Origin: Commensalibacter oyaizuii
GTDB taxonomy: Bacteria; Pseudomonadota; Alphaproteobacteria; Acetobacterales; Acetobacteraceae
Length of the DNA: 64,000 nucleotides
Assembly: GCF_029953265.1 (NCBI RefSeq)
Contig: NZ_JASBAO010000001.1
Span: 992,001-1,056,000 of the forward strand
Reading direction: 5' to 3'
Within the stretch, counting starts at the first letter, position 1, and every line of letters begins with the position of its first letter. The notes below the pieces were generated by a model. That model ran no database searches. It worked only from the letters and a program-made list of their open reading frames with translations, and was not told the DNA's origin. Positions 35,232 to 43,386 of this stretch are shown in pieces. The translations under genes were made by a program, and so were the position numbers.

Positions 35232-37990
35232 TCTTTCTTAACCCCTATATTCTTTTTGCGCTTTTAGCACTGCCTCTTGTTTGGTTCTTTTTAAAAGCAA
35301 CCCCACCACGGCCCCGCACGCAATCTTTCCCACCAATTACGCTGTTACATCAATTACAAAACAATGTGCAAGAGGCTGTTCACGCACCGTGGTGGTTGAT
35401 TTTAATACGTTTATTAGCAATTACTTTATGTATTTTAGGGTTAGCTAGACCTGTTTTCACTGCGAGTACTCTATCCGTTCAACATTCTAATAAACCAATT
35501 TTACTGGTAATAGATAATGGTTGGGCTTCTGCCCCTCAATGGCCCCAATTTATTTCCGCTGCCTCTGCGATCGTTACCCAAAGCCAGCAAAAAGATACAC
35601 CAATACATTTACTACTGACGGCTCCTGATGTTCAAAATAATCCCTTAAAATTGAAACCGTTAGCAAATACTATAAGTCCGACATTACAACTTGAAGATAT
35701 CCATCCACAAGCTTGGCCTGTTAACCGTCAAGCAGCAGCAGAGTTGATACAAAAAAATCAAAAAAAATATCAAACTGTTTATTATCTTTCCGACGGTATA
35801 AAACAACATCACCAAGATATATTTTATAATAGCTTAAAAGCCGTTCATAATCTCTATGAAATCCAACCACAACAAGATCCCATATCGGCATCTACTTTAT
35901 TATTAACAAAGCCAACTTTGACTGCAAATGGCATAACCCAACCTATTACATTATTGGCAAAATCATTTCCCCAAAACCTGACACTGCATGCTTATACCTT
36001 AAAAGGCGAGTTGTTAACCTCAGCACAAAAAACAATATTTGCCAATACGACACAGACCTCTATTGAATTGACCATTCCAGCAGAGGCACAAAATAAAATT
36101 GATTATCTACAAATTAATAACTCACCCAGCGCAGGGGGAACCTATCTTTTAGATGAAAACTCTAGAAAGCACGTAATTGGCTTATGGGTGACCTCTAACA
36201 GTGCCAACACACCTTTTGTTGGTTCGCTGTATTATCTTAAAAAAGCCCTAGCCCCATTAGGTGAAATAAAAGAAGGTTCGTTACAACAATTATTAGAAAA
36301 TCCCCTATCCGTCTTAATTATCCCCGATACATTGATCACAGATGAGAAAACTATTCAAACGTTGGAAACATGGGTTAAAAATGGCGGTATGTTGATTCGA
36401 TTTTCGGGACCCCTGTTGGCGGGCAGTACACTTAATTCTCAACAAAGTTCAGCCCGTTCAACAGCGTTAGTTCCAATTCCATTACTGCAAGGAGCAAGAG
36501 AATTAGGCGGGGCAATGACATGGGAAAAACCTCAACATTTATCAGCGTTTTCCAATAATTCTCCTTTTTACGGATTATCTATTCCAAAAGATGTTACAAT
36601 CAGTAAACAGTTATTAATAGAGCCCAATACCGATACTGATCATTTTGTTTGGGCAAAGTTAGAAGATGGCACCCCACTGGTAACCCACCGGACAATAGGA
36701 AAAGGGCAAATTATCCTTTTTCATACCAATAGTACTCCAGATTGGTCCTCTTTACCGCTATCAGAATTATTTGTTTCTATGTTAGAGAAATTAATACATA
36801 TTTCCTTTGGCGTGGAAACACCTCAAGGCGATAGCTTATTACGCCCTATCAGTTTACTAAATAGTTTTGGTGCTTTGGAAACCCCTTCCCCTTATGCGCA
36901 AACAATTCAAACAAATGCAATTAATAAAACCATCATTGATCCACATCATCCCCCAGGGTTATATGGTGAAAGCGATTTTCACGCAGCATTAAATTTGGGT
37001 GATCATATCCAATCGTTAAAACCGTCTGCTCCTGTTGGCAAAACCTTAACTCTATCGCCAAAATCCACATCATCTTATGCGCTTAGCAGTATATGTATCC
37101 TAATTGGTCTTCTTTTGATTCTGTTGGATATATTGCTCAGCATGTTTTTACGTGGTTACCTAAATAAAGCAGTTAAAACTATTTTACCTGTTTTGATGCT
37201 GTTTTGCATTGGTGAAGCTGCCTATGCACAATCTAAAGACCAAGCAATCTCTCCCCCCGCAGCATTACAAACCCGTCTTGCTTATATTCTTACTCATGAT
37301 CCAAGCGTTGATCTTGCCTCTAAACAAGGATTGGAAGGGTTATCAGGATTTATTAATGAACGGACCACTTTAAAATTGGCTCAACCCGAAGGCGTTGATC
37401 CAGCTAAAGACGATTTAGCCTTCTATCCGATATTATACTGGCCCATTACCCCAAATATTCAGCCAGATGCAAAACGCAATAGCGCATTAAATCATTATAT
37501 CAGCCATGGTGGCGTTATTCTTATTGACACGCAAGGTCATGATTCAAGCGCAACTACGGAACCCATTCATCCTGATCTTTTTTCAGGAGAAGCACCAGGT
37601 GCTGCAGAGGCTTTGAAACTTGCCACTTCAGAGTTAACTATTCCCACATTATCAAAATTATCAGATAAAGATTTACTGAGCCGTACTTTTTATATTCTAC
37701 ATGATTTTCCTGGACGTTACGATGCGATGCCTATCTGGATTTCACAAAATAACCCTTTAATTAACGATGGGGTCAGTGCTGTTATTGTGGGGGAAAATGA
37801 CTGGGCGCACGCTTGGGCAGTAACATCAGATGGTAGCTTTGCTTATCCTATTTTTCCAAACACAGAAAAACAACGTAATTTAAGTTATCGGTTTGGTATG
37901 AATTTGGTTATGTATGCATTAACAGGCAGTTATAAAGCAGACCAAGTACATGTTTCTGCCCTATTAAGACAATTAGGAGCATCAGAGTAG
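35228..37990 (+). CDS. BatA-like N-terminal / DUF4159 C-terminal membrane protein
   Basis: The 920-residue protein begins with the double-transmembrane BatA-type domain (helices about 5-23 and 55-78, with FLNPYILFALLALPLVWF and LGLARPVF). A large extracytoplasmic part contains a glutamine-amidotransferase-like fold (LIRFSGPLLAG). Next come a transmembrane helix (about 618-642), a second hydrophobic stretch resembling a signal peptide (about 650-672, ending AYAQ), and a DUF4159 domain (about 680-905, FYPILYWPITP, HGGVILIDTQGHD). The same architecture recurs with MoxR/DUF58 in alphaproteobacteria. Its function is unknown; assembly or surveillance of envelope complexes is a guess. Confidence 0.86.
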   Translation: MIFLNPYILFALLALPLVWFFLKATPPRPRTQSFPPITLLHQLQNNVQEAVHAPWWLILIRLLAITLCILGLARPVFTASTLSVQHSNKPILLVIDNGWASAPQWPQFISAASAIVTQSQQKDTPIHLLLTAPDVQNNPLKLKPLANTISPTLQLEDIHPQAWPVNRQAAAELIQKNQKKYQTVYYLSDGIKQHHQDIFYNSLKAVHNLYEIQPQQDPISASTLLLTKPTLTANGITQPITLLAKSFPQNLTLHAYTLKGELLTSAQKTIFANTTQTSIELTIPAEAQNKIDYLQINNSPSAGGTYLLDENSRKHVIGLWVTSNSANTPFVGSLYYLKKALAPLGEIKEGSLQQLLENPLSVLIIPDTLITDEKTIQTLETWVKNGGMLIRFSGPLLAGSTLNSQQSSARSTALVPIPLLQGARELGGAMTWEKPQHLSAFSNNSPFYGLSIPKDVTISKQLLIEPNTDTDHFVWAKLEDGTPLVTHRTIGKGQIILFHTNSTPDWSSLPLSELFVSMLEKLIHISFGVETPQGDSLLRPISLLNSFGALETPSPYAQTIQTNAINKTIIDPHHPPGLYGESDFHAALNLGDHIQSLKPSAPVGKTLTLSPKSTSSYALSSICILIGLLLILLDILLSMFLRGYLNKAVKTILPVLMLFCIGEAAYAQSKDQAISPPAALQTRLAYILTHDPSVDLASKQGLEGLSGFINERTTLKLAQPEGVDPAKDDLAFYPILYWPITPNIQPDAKRNSALNHYISHGGVILIDTQGHDSSATTEPIHPDLFSGEAPGAAEALKLATSELTIPTLSKLSDKDLLSRTFYILHDFPGRYDAMPIWISQNNPLINDGVSAVIVGENDWAHAWAVTSDGSFAYPIFPNTEKQRNLSYRFGMNLVMYALTGSYKADQVHVSALLRQLGASE

Positions 37991-40098
37991 TGTTAAAACA
38001 ACTTACTTCTTTTAACCTTCATTTTGATCCTTTACTCCCCTTTTGGGCATTATTATGTATAGCTATTTTATGCGCTATTATTTTGTGCATAAGCCTTTTT
38101 AACCGTTCGTATAAAGGCATCCTATGGCGTTTTCTGACCTGTTTTATATTGTTAGCGTGGTTATCAGGGCCAATTATTTTTAAAAATCATCAACAAGAAT
38201 TACCACAAACCTTGTTGATCTTGATGGATAAATCTGATTCCATGTCTATTGGTGAACGACAAACTATTGCCCAAGCAGCATTGACACGCCTGCTACAAAC
38301 CCTCCCCCCCAATCTTCATCCAAAAATTATTTCATTTCGTAATGATCAAAATCAGGGCACTAATCTGTTTCAAGCCGTCGAGAAAGCAGCTAATCAAATC
38401 CCAACAACACAATTAGGTGGGGTAATTGTCATCACTGATGGTCAAATTCATGATGTACCCAAAGATTTTCCTAAAAGTATGACTTTGGCCACTCATAAAA
38501 CATTACCTTTATATGCACTTTTACCCGCCAGTCACGAACAAACAGATCGATCTTTAAAAATTCTTCATACACCTGCCTATACGATTACCGGTAAAAAAGC
38601 TGAAATTAAATTGCAGGTCAATGATAATGGAATCTCTGTTCCCCGCGATGCTGTGGCGACTCTGACAATTTTGCAAGAAAATCAACCTACTTTAACAATG
38701 AACGTGCCTGTAGGTTCCCCGCAAACAATTCAAGTTCCCGTAACGCATAATGGTAAAAATCTGATTGGTATTTCTGTATTCCCATTATTTGGTGAAATAT
38801 CAGATATTAACAACCATCAAATTATTCAAATCAATGGCATTCGGGATAAACTAAAAGTATTATTAGTATCCAGTTCGCCCAATCAAGGAGAACGCGCATG
38901 GAGAAGTTTGTTAAAATCAGATCCATCCGTTGATTTGGTTCACTTTACCATCTTACGTTCTGCAGAGCAGGATGAAAATATTCCAGCCAATGAATTAGCA
39001 TTAATCCCTTTTCCAATTAATGAACTTTTCATGCAAAAAATCAATCTATTTGATCTAATTATCTTAGATGGTTTTGAAAATAGGAATAGCCTGCCCCCCT
39101 ACTATTTAGCTCAAATAGTCAATTATGTTCGGAAAGGTGGAGGATTATTCCTGATTGCAGGGCCTGAATATGCACAAAATTTCTCGCTACAAAACTCGCC
39201 TTTACGTTCTATATTACCTGCTCATGTTGCTTCAGATCGTGACATCATCAATACCCCTTTTAAACCAGAACTAACCCCACTGGGTAAAAAACATCCTGTC
39301 ACTAAGATATTAAGTAAAAATCAACTAAACTGGGGATCATGGTATCGGTATTTAAAAGCGACAGGTGATATTGCTGGACAAGTTTTAATGCAAACCCCAG
39401 ATCAATCCCCCCTGTTGATTTTAAATCATGTGGATAAAGGAAGAGTTGCACTTTTGTTGTCTGACCAATTATGGTTATGGTCCAAAGGGGCACAAAAAGA
39501 AGGGCCACAAGCCGAATTACTGCGACGTTTGTCCCATTGGTTGATGAAAGAACCTGAACTGGAAGAAGAACAGTTAAAAGCAACTATTCAAAATAAAAAA
39601 CTGACAATCTATTGGGAAAATACACATGACCAACGTCCAAGTGAATTTACTATTACCTCCCCATCCGGTCAGATACAATCCGCAACCCTAACCCCGGACC
39701 AAGAAAATGGCAGCGCGACTGTAACTGTACCAGCCAAAGAAGATGGAATTTGGAAAATATCGAATGAACATCTAACAACCTATACCGCAGCACAGCTTTC
39801 AGATCCGATAGAAATGAATGAACTAGCAGTCACAGCAACTCAGTTGTCTAAATTATTACAAAATCATGGCTACGTCTTCTGGCTGGGGGATCACCCTAAT
39901 CAAATATCTCTTCCTAAGATCGAAACCACTGATCAACAAAATCCTTCCTATGCCAACGCAACTTCGATGAAGTTTCCCAAACATGTAACCTATACAACAA
40001 CACACCAATCAATCTATCATATTTTATCACCATGGATGACCTTAATCCTTGGATTAGGGTGTCTATTCATGGCATGGTATAGAGAAAGCAAGTCTTAA
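37990..40098 (+). CDS. Membrane vWA/glutamine-amidotransferase-like protein of the MoxR operon
   Basis: This 702-residue protein has two N-terminal transmembrane helices (about 14-35 and 42-60), a von Willebrand A domain with MIDAS D80-x-S82-x-S84, an amidotransferase-like segment (FDLIILDGFENR, GGGLFLIAGPEYA), and one C-terminal helix (about 675-695). It starts with GTG overlapping the previous TAG by one base, so it is certainly in the operon. It probably forms a membrane complex with the BatA/DUF4159 protein; no enzymatic role is visible. Confidence 0.84.
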   Translation: MLKQLTSFNLHFDPLLPFWALLCIAILCAIILCISLFNRSYKGILWRFLTCFILLAWLSGPIIFKNHQQELPQTLLILMDKSDSMSIGERQTIAQAALTRLLQTLPPNLHPKIISFRNDQNQGTNLFQAVEKAANQIPTTQLGGVIVITDGQIHDVPKDFPKSMTLATHKTLPLYALLPASHEQTDRSLKILHTPAYTITGKKAEIKLQVNDNGISVPRDAVATLTILQENQPTLTMNVPVGSPQTIQVPVTHNGKNLIGISVFPLFGEISDINNHQIIQINGIRDKLKVLLVSSSPNQGERAWRSLLKSDPSVDLVHFTILRSAEQDENIPANELALIPFPINELFMQKINLFDLIILDGFENRNSLPPYYLAQIVNYVRKGGGLFLIAGPEYAQNFSLQNSPLRSILPAHVASDRDIINTPFKPELTPLGKKHPVTKILSKNQLNWGSWYRYLKATGDIAGQVLMQTPDQSPLLILNHVDKGRVALLLSDQLWLWSKGAQKEGPQAELLRRLSHWLMKEPELEEEQLKATIQNKKLTIYWENTHDQRPSEFTITSPSGQIQSATLTPDQENGSATVTVPAKEDGIWKISNEHLTTYTAAQLSDPIEMNELAVTATQLSKLLQNHGYVFWLGDHPNQISLPKIETTDQQNPSYANATSMKFPKHVTYTTTHQSIYHILSPWMTLILGLGCLFMAWYRESKS

Positions 40099-40188
40099 TT
40101 TAAAGAAAGCCATAGCATTAAGACTTGATTTACTATAAATAACATTGATATTGTCTGGCATTTGATTTTTATCAAGAGAAATAGCACT

Positions 40189-40785
40189 ATGAACTTTCAG
40201 CCTCGTTTATTGCCTTTCCTCTCCTTATTATGTGTTACAGCTTTTTGTGGCACTAACCTCCTTGCAACAACGGCCATGGCACAAACGGCCACGGCTCCCT
40301 CTCACAAAGAAAAAAAAGGGGGAAAGGAAAAGCCAACAGCTCAATCTAATAGTGATAATCAAGACCAAGATGACGATGGTCTGGGAAATGATGACAAAAA
40401 TCCGACCCAAGCACTTTTCGATGCAATTAATACTGGAAATCTGAATGCAGCCCAAGATGCCTTGGGACGGGGTGCAGATTTACGTGCAACCAACGTTCTA
40501 GGACAAACACCATTGGAAATGTCCGTTGATTTAAACCGTGATCGTATAACTTTCTTATTACTCTCAATGCGTGGGTATAACAATTCACCACAGACCTTGG
40601 CCAATGCTAGTGTCTCTGTTGAGCCTTCTGCAATTACGGTTAAAAATGGTAAGGGACATATGTCGGTCAAGGGAAAAAATAAACAAGGAAAATTTTTATC
40701 GGCCCAACACAGCCCAATTTTCCAAGCCCAAGACGGTGGGGTTCCTAAACCAGAAATTGGCTTCTTAGGCTTTCAGAATAAATAA
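40189..40785 (+). CDS. Small secreted protein with ankyrin-like repeats
   Basis: The 198-residue protein has a clear signal peptide (about 1-32, ending AMAQ), a Lys/Asp-rich linker (about 40-75), and one to two ankyrin-type repeats (FDAINTGNLNAAQDALGRGA, then LGQTPLEMSVDLNRDRITFL). A Gly/Lys-rich tail without recognisable domains follows. I use the ATG at 40189, since the signal peptide then has normal length; an in-frame TTG at 40162 would add nine residues. It follows the MoxR operon at ~90 bases and may belong to it. It is convergent with ccrM. Confidence 0.78.
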   Translation: MNFQPRLLPFLSLLCVTAFCGTNLLATTAMAQTATAPSHKEKKGGKEKPTAQSNSDNQDQDDDGLGNDDKNPTQALFDAINTGNLNAAQDALGRGADLRATNVLGQTPLEMSVDLNRDRITFLLLSMRGYNNSPQTLANASVSVEPSAITVKNGKGHMSVKGKNKQGKFLSAQHSPIFQAQDGGVPKPEIGFLGFQNK

Positions 40786-40798
40786 TGTTCTTGTATTT

Positions 40799-41899
40799 TT
40801 ATTTTCCTTTTTGGACCATCTGATTATATTCGGTGCGTAACACATCCAGTGCTAGCAACACACCATCTCTCTCAAAATGCCAAAAAGTCCACCCATTACA
40901 AGAAGGTGCATTTGTAACAAATGCACCAATTTTGTGAATTGATCCTCTTTGATTACCACTAACGATAGTACTATCTGATGTTACGGTTGCAAAAACACGA
41001 CGCTGACGATCCATCAAAACAACACCGGGAGCAAGAAAACCTTGTTCAATTAAATTACCAAAAGGCACCTTTGGTATTTCCTTCTTAGATGGTGATAATT
41101 TAATATCCTTGACAGGTAAAGCCCTCTCGGTTTCTACCCGTTGTTTTGCTGCTTTCATATAATCGGGATGACGTTCAATACCAATAAAGCGGCGTTGCAA
41201 ACGTTTTGCAACGGCCAAAGTCGTACCAGTTCCAGCGAAAGGATCCAAAATAACATCGTCAATATTGGTTGATGACAAAACAACCCTATATAATAAACTT
41301 TCTGGTTTTTGTGTTGGATGAAGTTTCAATCCGTGTTCGTTTCGTAACCGTTCATTTCCAGTGCATAAAGGCAAAAACCAATCCGAACGCATCTGGAGAT
41401 CATCATTTAACGTTTTCATTGCTTGATAGTTAAAACGATATTTACTATCTGCTCCTTTGGCGGCCCAAATCAGTGTCTCGTGCGCATTGGTAAAACGGCG
41501 CCCTTTGAAATTAGGCATTGGATTAGATTTTCGCCAAATAATATCATTTAAAATCCAAAAGCCGAGATCCTGTAAAATAGTACCAATACGAAAAATATTG
41601 TGATAAGAACCGATCACCCATATCGTACCATCTTTACGCAATAAACGATGACATTCACGTAACCAGTCCCGACAAAATTGATCATAGGCAGCAAAACTTT
41701 GAAACTTATCCCACTCATCGGTCACGCCATCAACAATTGTATCGTCAGGCCTGCGCAACTCTCCTTGTAATTGCAAATTATAAGGAGGATCGGCAAAAAT
41801 ACAATCGATTGATGCGGATGGCAATTGCTTCATTACCTGGATGCATTCTCCATTTAAGATCTGATCCAAAGGAAGATCCAACATAACTGCACCACTCAT
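40799..41899 (-). CDS. ccrM: DNA adenine methyltransferase CcrM (GANTC)
   Basis: The alphaproteobacterial cell-cycle methylase, which makes N6-methyladenine in GANTC. It is a beta-class enzyme: catalytic DPPY at 37-40 comes first and the SAM-binding FAGTGTT at 221-227 later. The C-terminal ~95 residues (about 270-366, PFGNLIEQGFLAPG, then NGWTFWHFE) are the CcrM-specific domain needed for DNA recognition. It overlaps rnhB by 4 bases (ATGA) and shares its promoter. Two GANTC sites lie just before rnhB. Confidence 0.96.
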   Translation of the reverse strand: MSGAVMLDLPLDQILNGECIQVMKQLPSASIDCIFADPPYNLQLQGELRRPDDTIVDGVTDEWDKFQSFAAYDQFCRDWLRECHRLLRKDGTIWVIGSYHNIFRIGTILQDLGFWILNDIIWRKSNPMPNFKGRRFTNAHETLIWAAKGADSKYRFNYQAMKTLNDDLQMRSDWFLPLCTGNERLRNEHGLKLHPTQKPESLLYRVVLSSTNIDDVILDPFAGTGTTLAVAKRLQRRFIGIERHPDYMKAAKQRVETERALPVKDIKLSPSKKEIPKVPFGNLIEQGFLAPGVVLMDRQRRVFATVTSDSTIVSGNQRGSIHKIGAFVTNAPSCNGWTFWHFERDGVLLALDVLRTEYNQMVQKGK

Positions 41900-42528
41900 A
41901 CTCTTCTCGACACGAATGCCGCCCCACTCTGCAAAAAATTCATTTTAAAAGACAATTGCTTCACCGTTACAAACCCCTGACGATGATGGGGGCAAGTTCC
42001 ATATTTTTCCAACGACTTGCGATGTTCAAGTGTTGGGTATCCAACATTACGATCCCATCCATACATTCCCCACCGCTTTGCCAAACGATGCATTAATCGA
42101 TCCCGTATTACCTTTGCCACGATAGATGCCGCAGCAATCGAGAATGATAGCCCATCGCCTTTGACAATAGGCTGCGCAAAACATTGAAAATCTGGCGTTG
42201 ATGTTCCATCTACCAAAACCAATCTTGGAAAGATAACAAGCTTACGAACCGCTCTTTGCATTGCTAAAGCTGCTGCCTTTCTAATATTTAACGTAAATAT
42301 TTCGTGAACAGACGCAGCAGCAATCCCGATGTCTATTTCAGGCACTGTATGCAAACGATCAAAGATTTGCTTGCGCATACTGGGCTTGACTTTTTTTGAA
42401 TCATCTAAAAGACAGACTAAATCAATAGGTACAGGACATCGAAACATTACAGCAGCGGCCACAACAGGCCCTGCAATACATCCCATTCCCACTTCATCTA
42501 CACCAGCAATGTCAATGGCATATTGCAT
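41896..42528 (-). CDS. rnhB: Ribonuclease HII
   Basis: RNase HII removes ribonucleotides and primer RNA from DNA. The four acidic residues align with E. coli: D11, E12, D107 (LVDGTSTP) and D125 (VKGDG), and AAASIVAKVIRDRLM follows. The junction-recognition motif, normally GRG or GKG, reads Gly14-Met15-Gly16 here. The length of 210 is normal. It is first in the rnhB-ccrM pair; the ATG has no strong Shine-Dalgarno. Confidence 0.94.
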   Translation of the reverse strand: MQYAIDIAGVDEVGMGCIAGPVVAAAVMFRCPVPIDLVCLLDDSKKVKPSMRKQIFDRLHTVPEIDIGIAAASVHEIFTLNIRKAAALAMQRAVRKLVIFPRLVLVDGTSTPDFQCFAQPIVKGDGLSFSIAAASIVAKVIRDRLMHRLAKRWGMYGWDRNVGYPTLEHRKSLEKYGTCPHHRQGFVTVKQLSFKMNFLQSGAAFVSRRV

Positions 42529-42559
42529 ATTATATCAGATACTCTGTGTTATATTGAAC

Positions 42560-42584
42560 GAATCCATAATATACTCAACGAGTC
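42560..42584. promoter_or_regulatory. Two GANTC methylation sites in the rnhB-ccrM promoter region
   Basis: GAATC at 42560-42564 and GAGTC at 42580-42584 lie 32-56 bases before the rnhB start. On the minus strand a TTGAGT followed by AATATA after 17 bases is a weak promoter candidate across them. In Caulobacter, methylation of GANTC sites in the ccrM leader is known to lower its expression. Confidence 0.55.
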
Positions 42585-42614
42585 GCAAAAGAACAGAGGG
42601 AAAATGAAATTTAT

Positions 42615-42656
42615 ATAAAAAAAGCTATTTTTCTTTTAACAAAGAAAAATAGCTTT
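42615..42656 (-). terminator. Intrinsic terminator after the DUF883-like gene
   Basis: A perfect 16-bp stem (42621-42636 with 42641-42656) has a TAAC loop and is followed on the minus strand by a further run of T. It lies 30 bases after the stop at 42686 and insulates the rnhB promoter. Confidence 0.88.
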
Positions 42657-42685
42657 CAAAATAAGATCAGTTTTATGAATAATGC

Positions 42686-43084
42686 TTACTTACAGTGTTT
42701 GCAGCGGCTTTTTACAATTTTTGTCATAATAAAACCAATAAAGGCTGCAATGCTAACTGAAAGAATAGGACGATCGCGAACAAAATTTACAACCGATTCT
42801 AACTTGCCATCTTCGCCATACAAGCGATTAAATTCATCTTCTGCAACCCCAGCAAAATCTTCAACTGTGTCTTTTGCATCACCAAGATGATCTTTGGCTT
42901 TGTCTTTTAAATCTTTCAAACCATCTTTTGCTTTTTCAGCTGTATCTTTTGCTGTGTCTTTAGCTTTTTCAGCTGTATCTTTGGTTTTTTCAGCTGCTTC
43001 TTTAGCTACGTCCTTGGTTTTGTCAACGGCATCATCCACTTTATCGCTGACTTCTTTAACGGTATTTTTAATATCTTTATTCAT
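42686..43084 (-). CDS. Membrane-anchored amphipathic-repeat protein (DUF883/ElaB-YqjD-like)
   Basis: The 132-residue protein is mostly Lys/Asp/Ala/Glu helix. Residues 31-74 are four in-phase 11-residue repeats of the pattern AEKTKDTAEKA / KDTAKDTAEKA, as in LEA-like proteins that form long amphipathic helices. A transmembrane helix (about 107-124, preceded by RDRP) resembles the C-terminal anchor of ElaB/YqjD ribosome-associated stress proteins. The tail KSRCKHCK adds a CxxC that I do not know from that family. Function unknown; a stress or membrane-surface role is inference. Confidence 0.75.
   Translation of the reverse strand: MNKDIKNTVKEVSDKVDDAVDKTKDVAKEAAEKTKDTAEKAKDTAKDTAEKAKDGLKDLKDKAKDHLGDAKDTVEDFAGVAEDEFNRLYGEDGKLESVVNFVRDRPILSVSIAAFIGFIMTKIVKSRCKHCK
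42930..42982. repeat. Direct 20-base repeat with 33-base period inside the repeat gene
   Basis: The same 20 bases occur at 42930-42949 and 42963-42982, offset by 33 bases (11 codons). The protein repeat is therefore also a nucleotide repeat and could expand or contract. Confidence 0.7.
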
Positions 43085-43386
43085 CGAACTTTCTCCAGCA
43101 TTAAAACATTCAATACATTTTCGAATTTAATTCATTTTCGATATTTACAATTATGACAAGTCTACACTATAAAGTCCATACTCAAACGTATAATACTTTA
43201 TTTTCCTTACTAAATGCTGCTGAAATTAGTGTTTTTGTATCTGGATCGTAATAACTATTTGGATTTTAAAATGGCAATGTTTATTATATCGTCATAAAAT
43301 AATCATGATTTATATGCAAATAATACATGCTTTATAAATGTAAATAGATAACTTTGACTTAAATATTATGAAAAGATCGCTGTACA
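43085..43386. promoter_or_regulatory. Divergent intergenic region before the mdtABC operon
   Basis: 302 AT-rich bases with no gene. An inverted repeat, ATTTATA (43308-43314) with TATAAAT (43333-43339), lies ~50 bases before mdtA and could be an operator for an efflux regulator. A TTGACT (43353-43358) is seen without a good -10. No regulator gene is adjacent. Confidence 0.3.

Noticed and set aside
43085-43386. Regulator or tRNA gene before the efflux operon
   Set aside because: No TetR/LysR-like frame and no tRNA T-loop or cloverleaf pattern was found.
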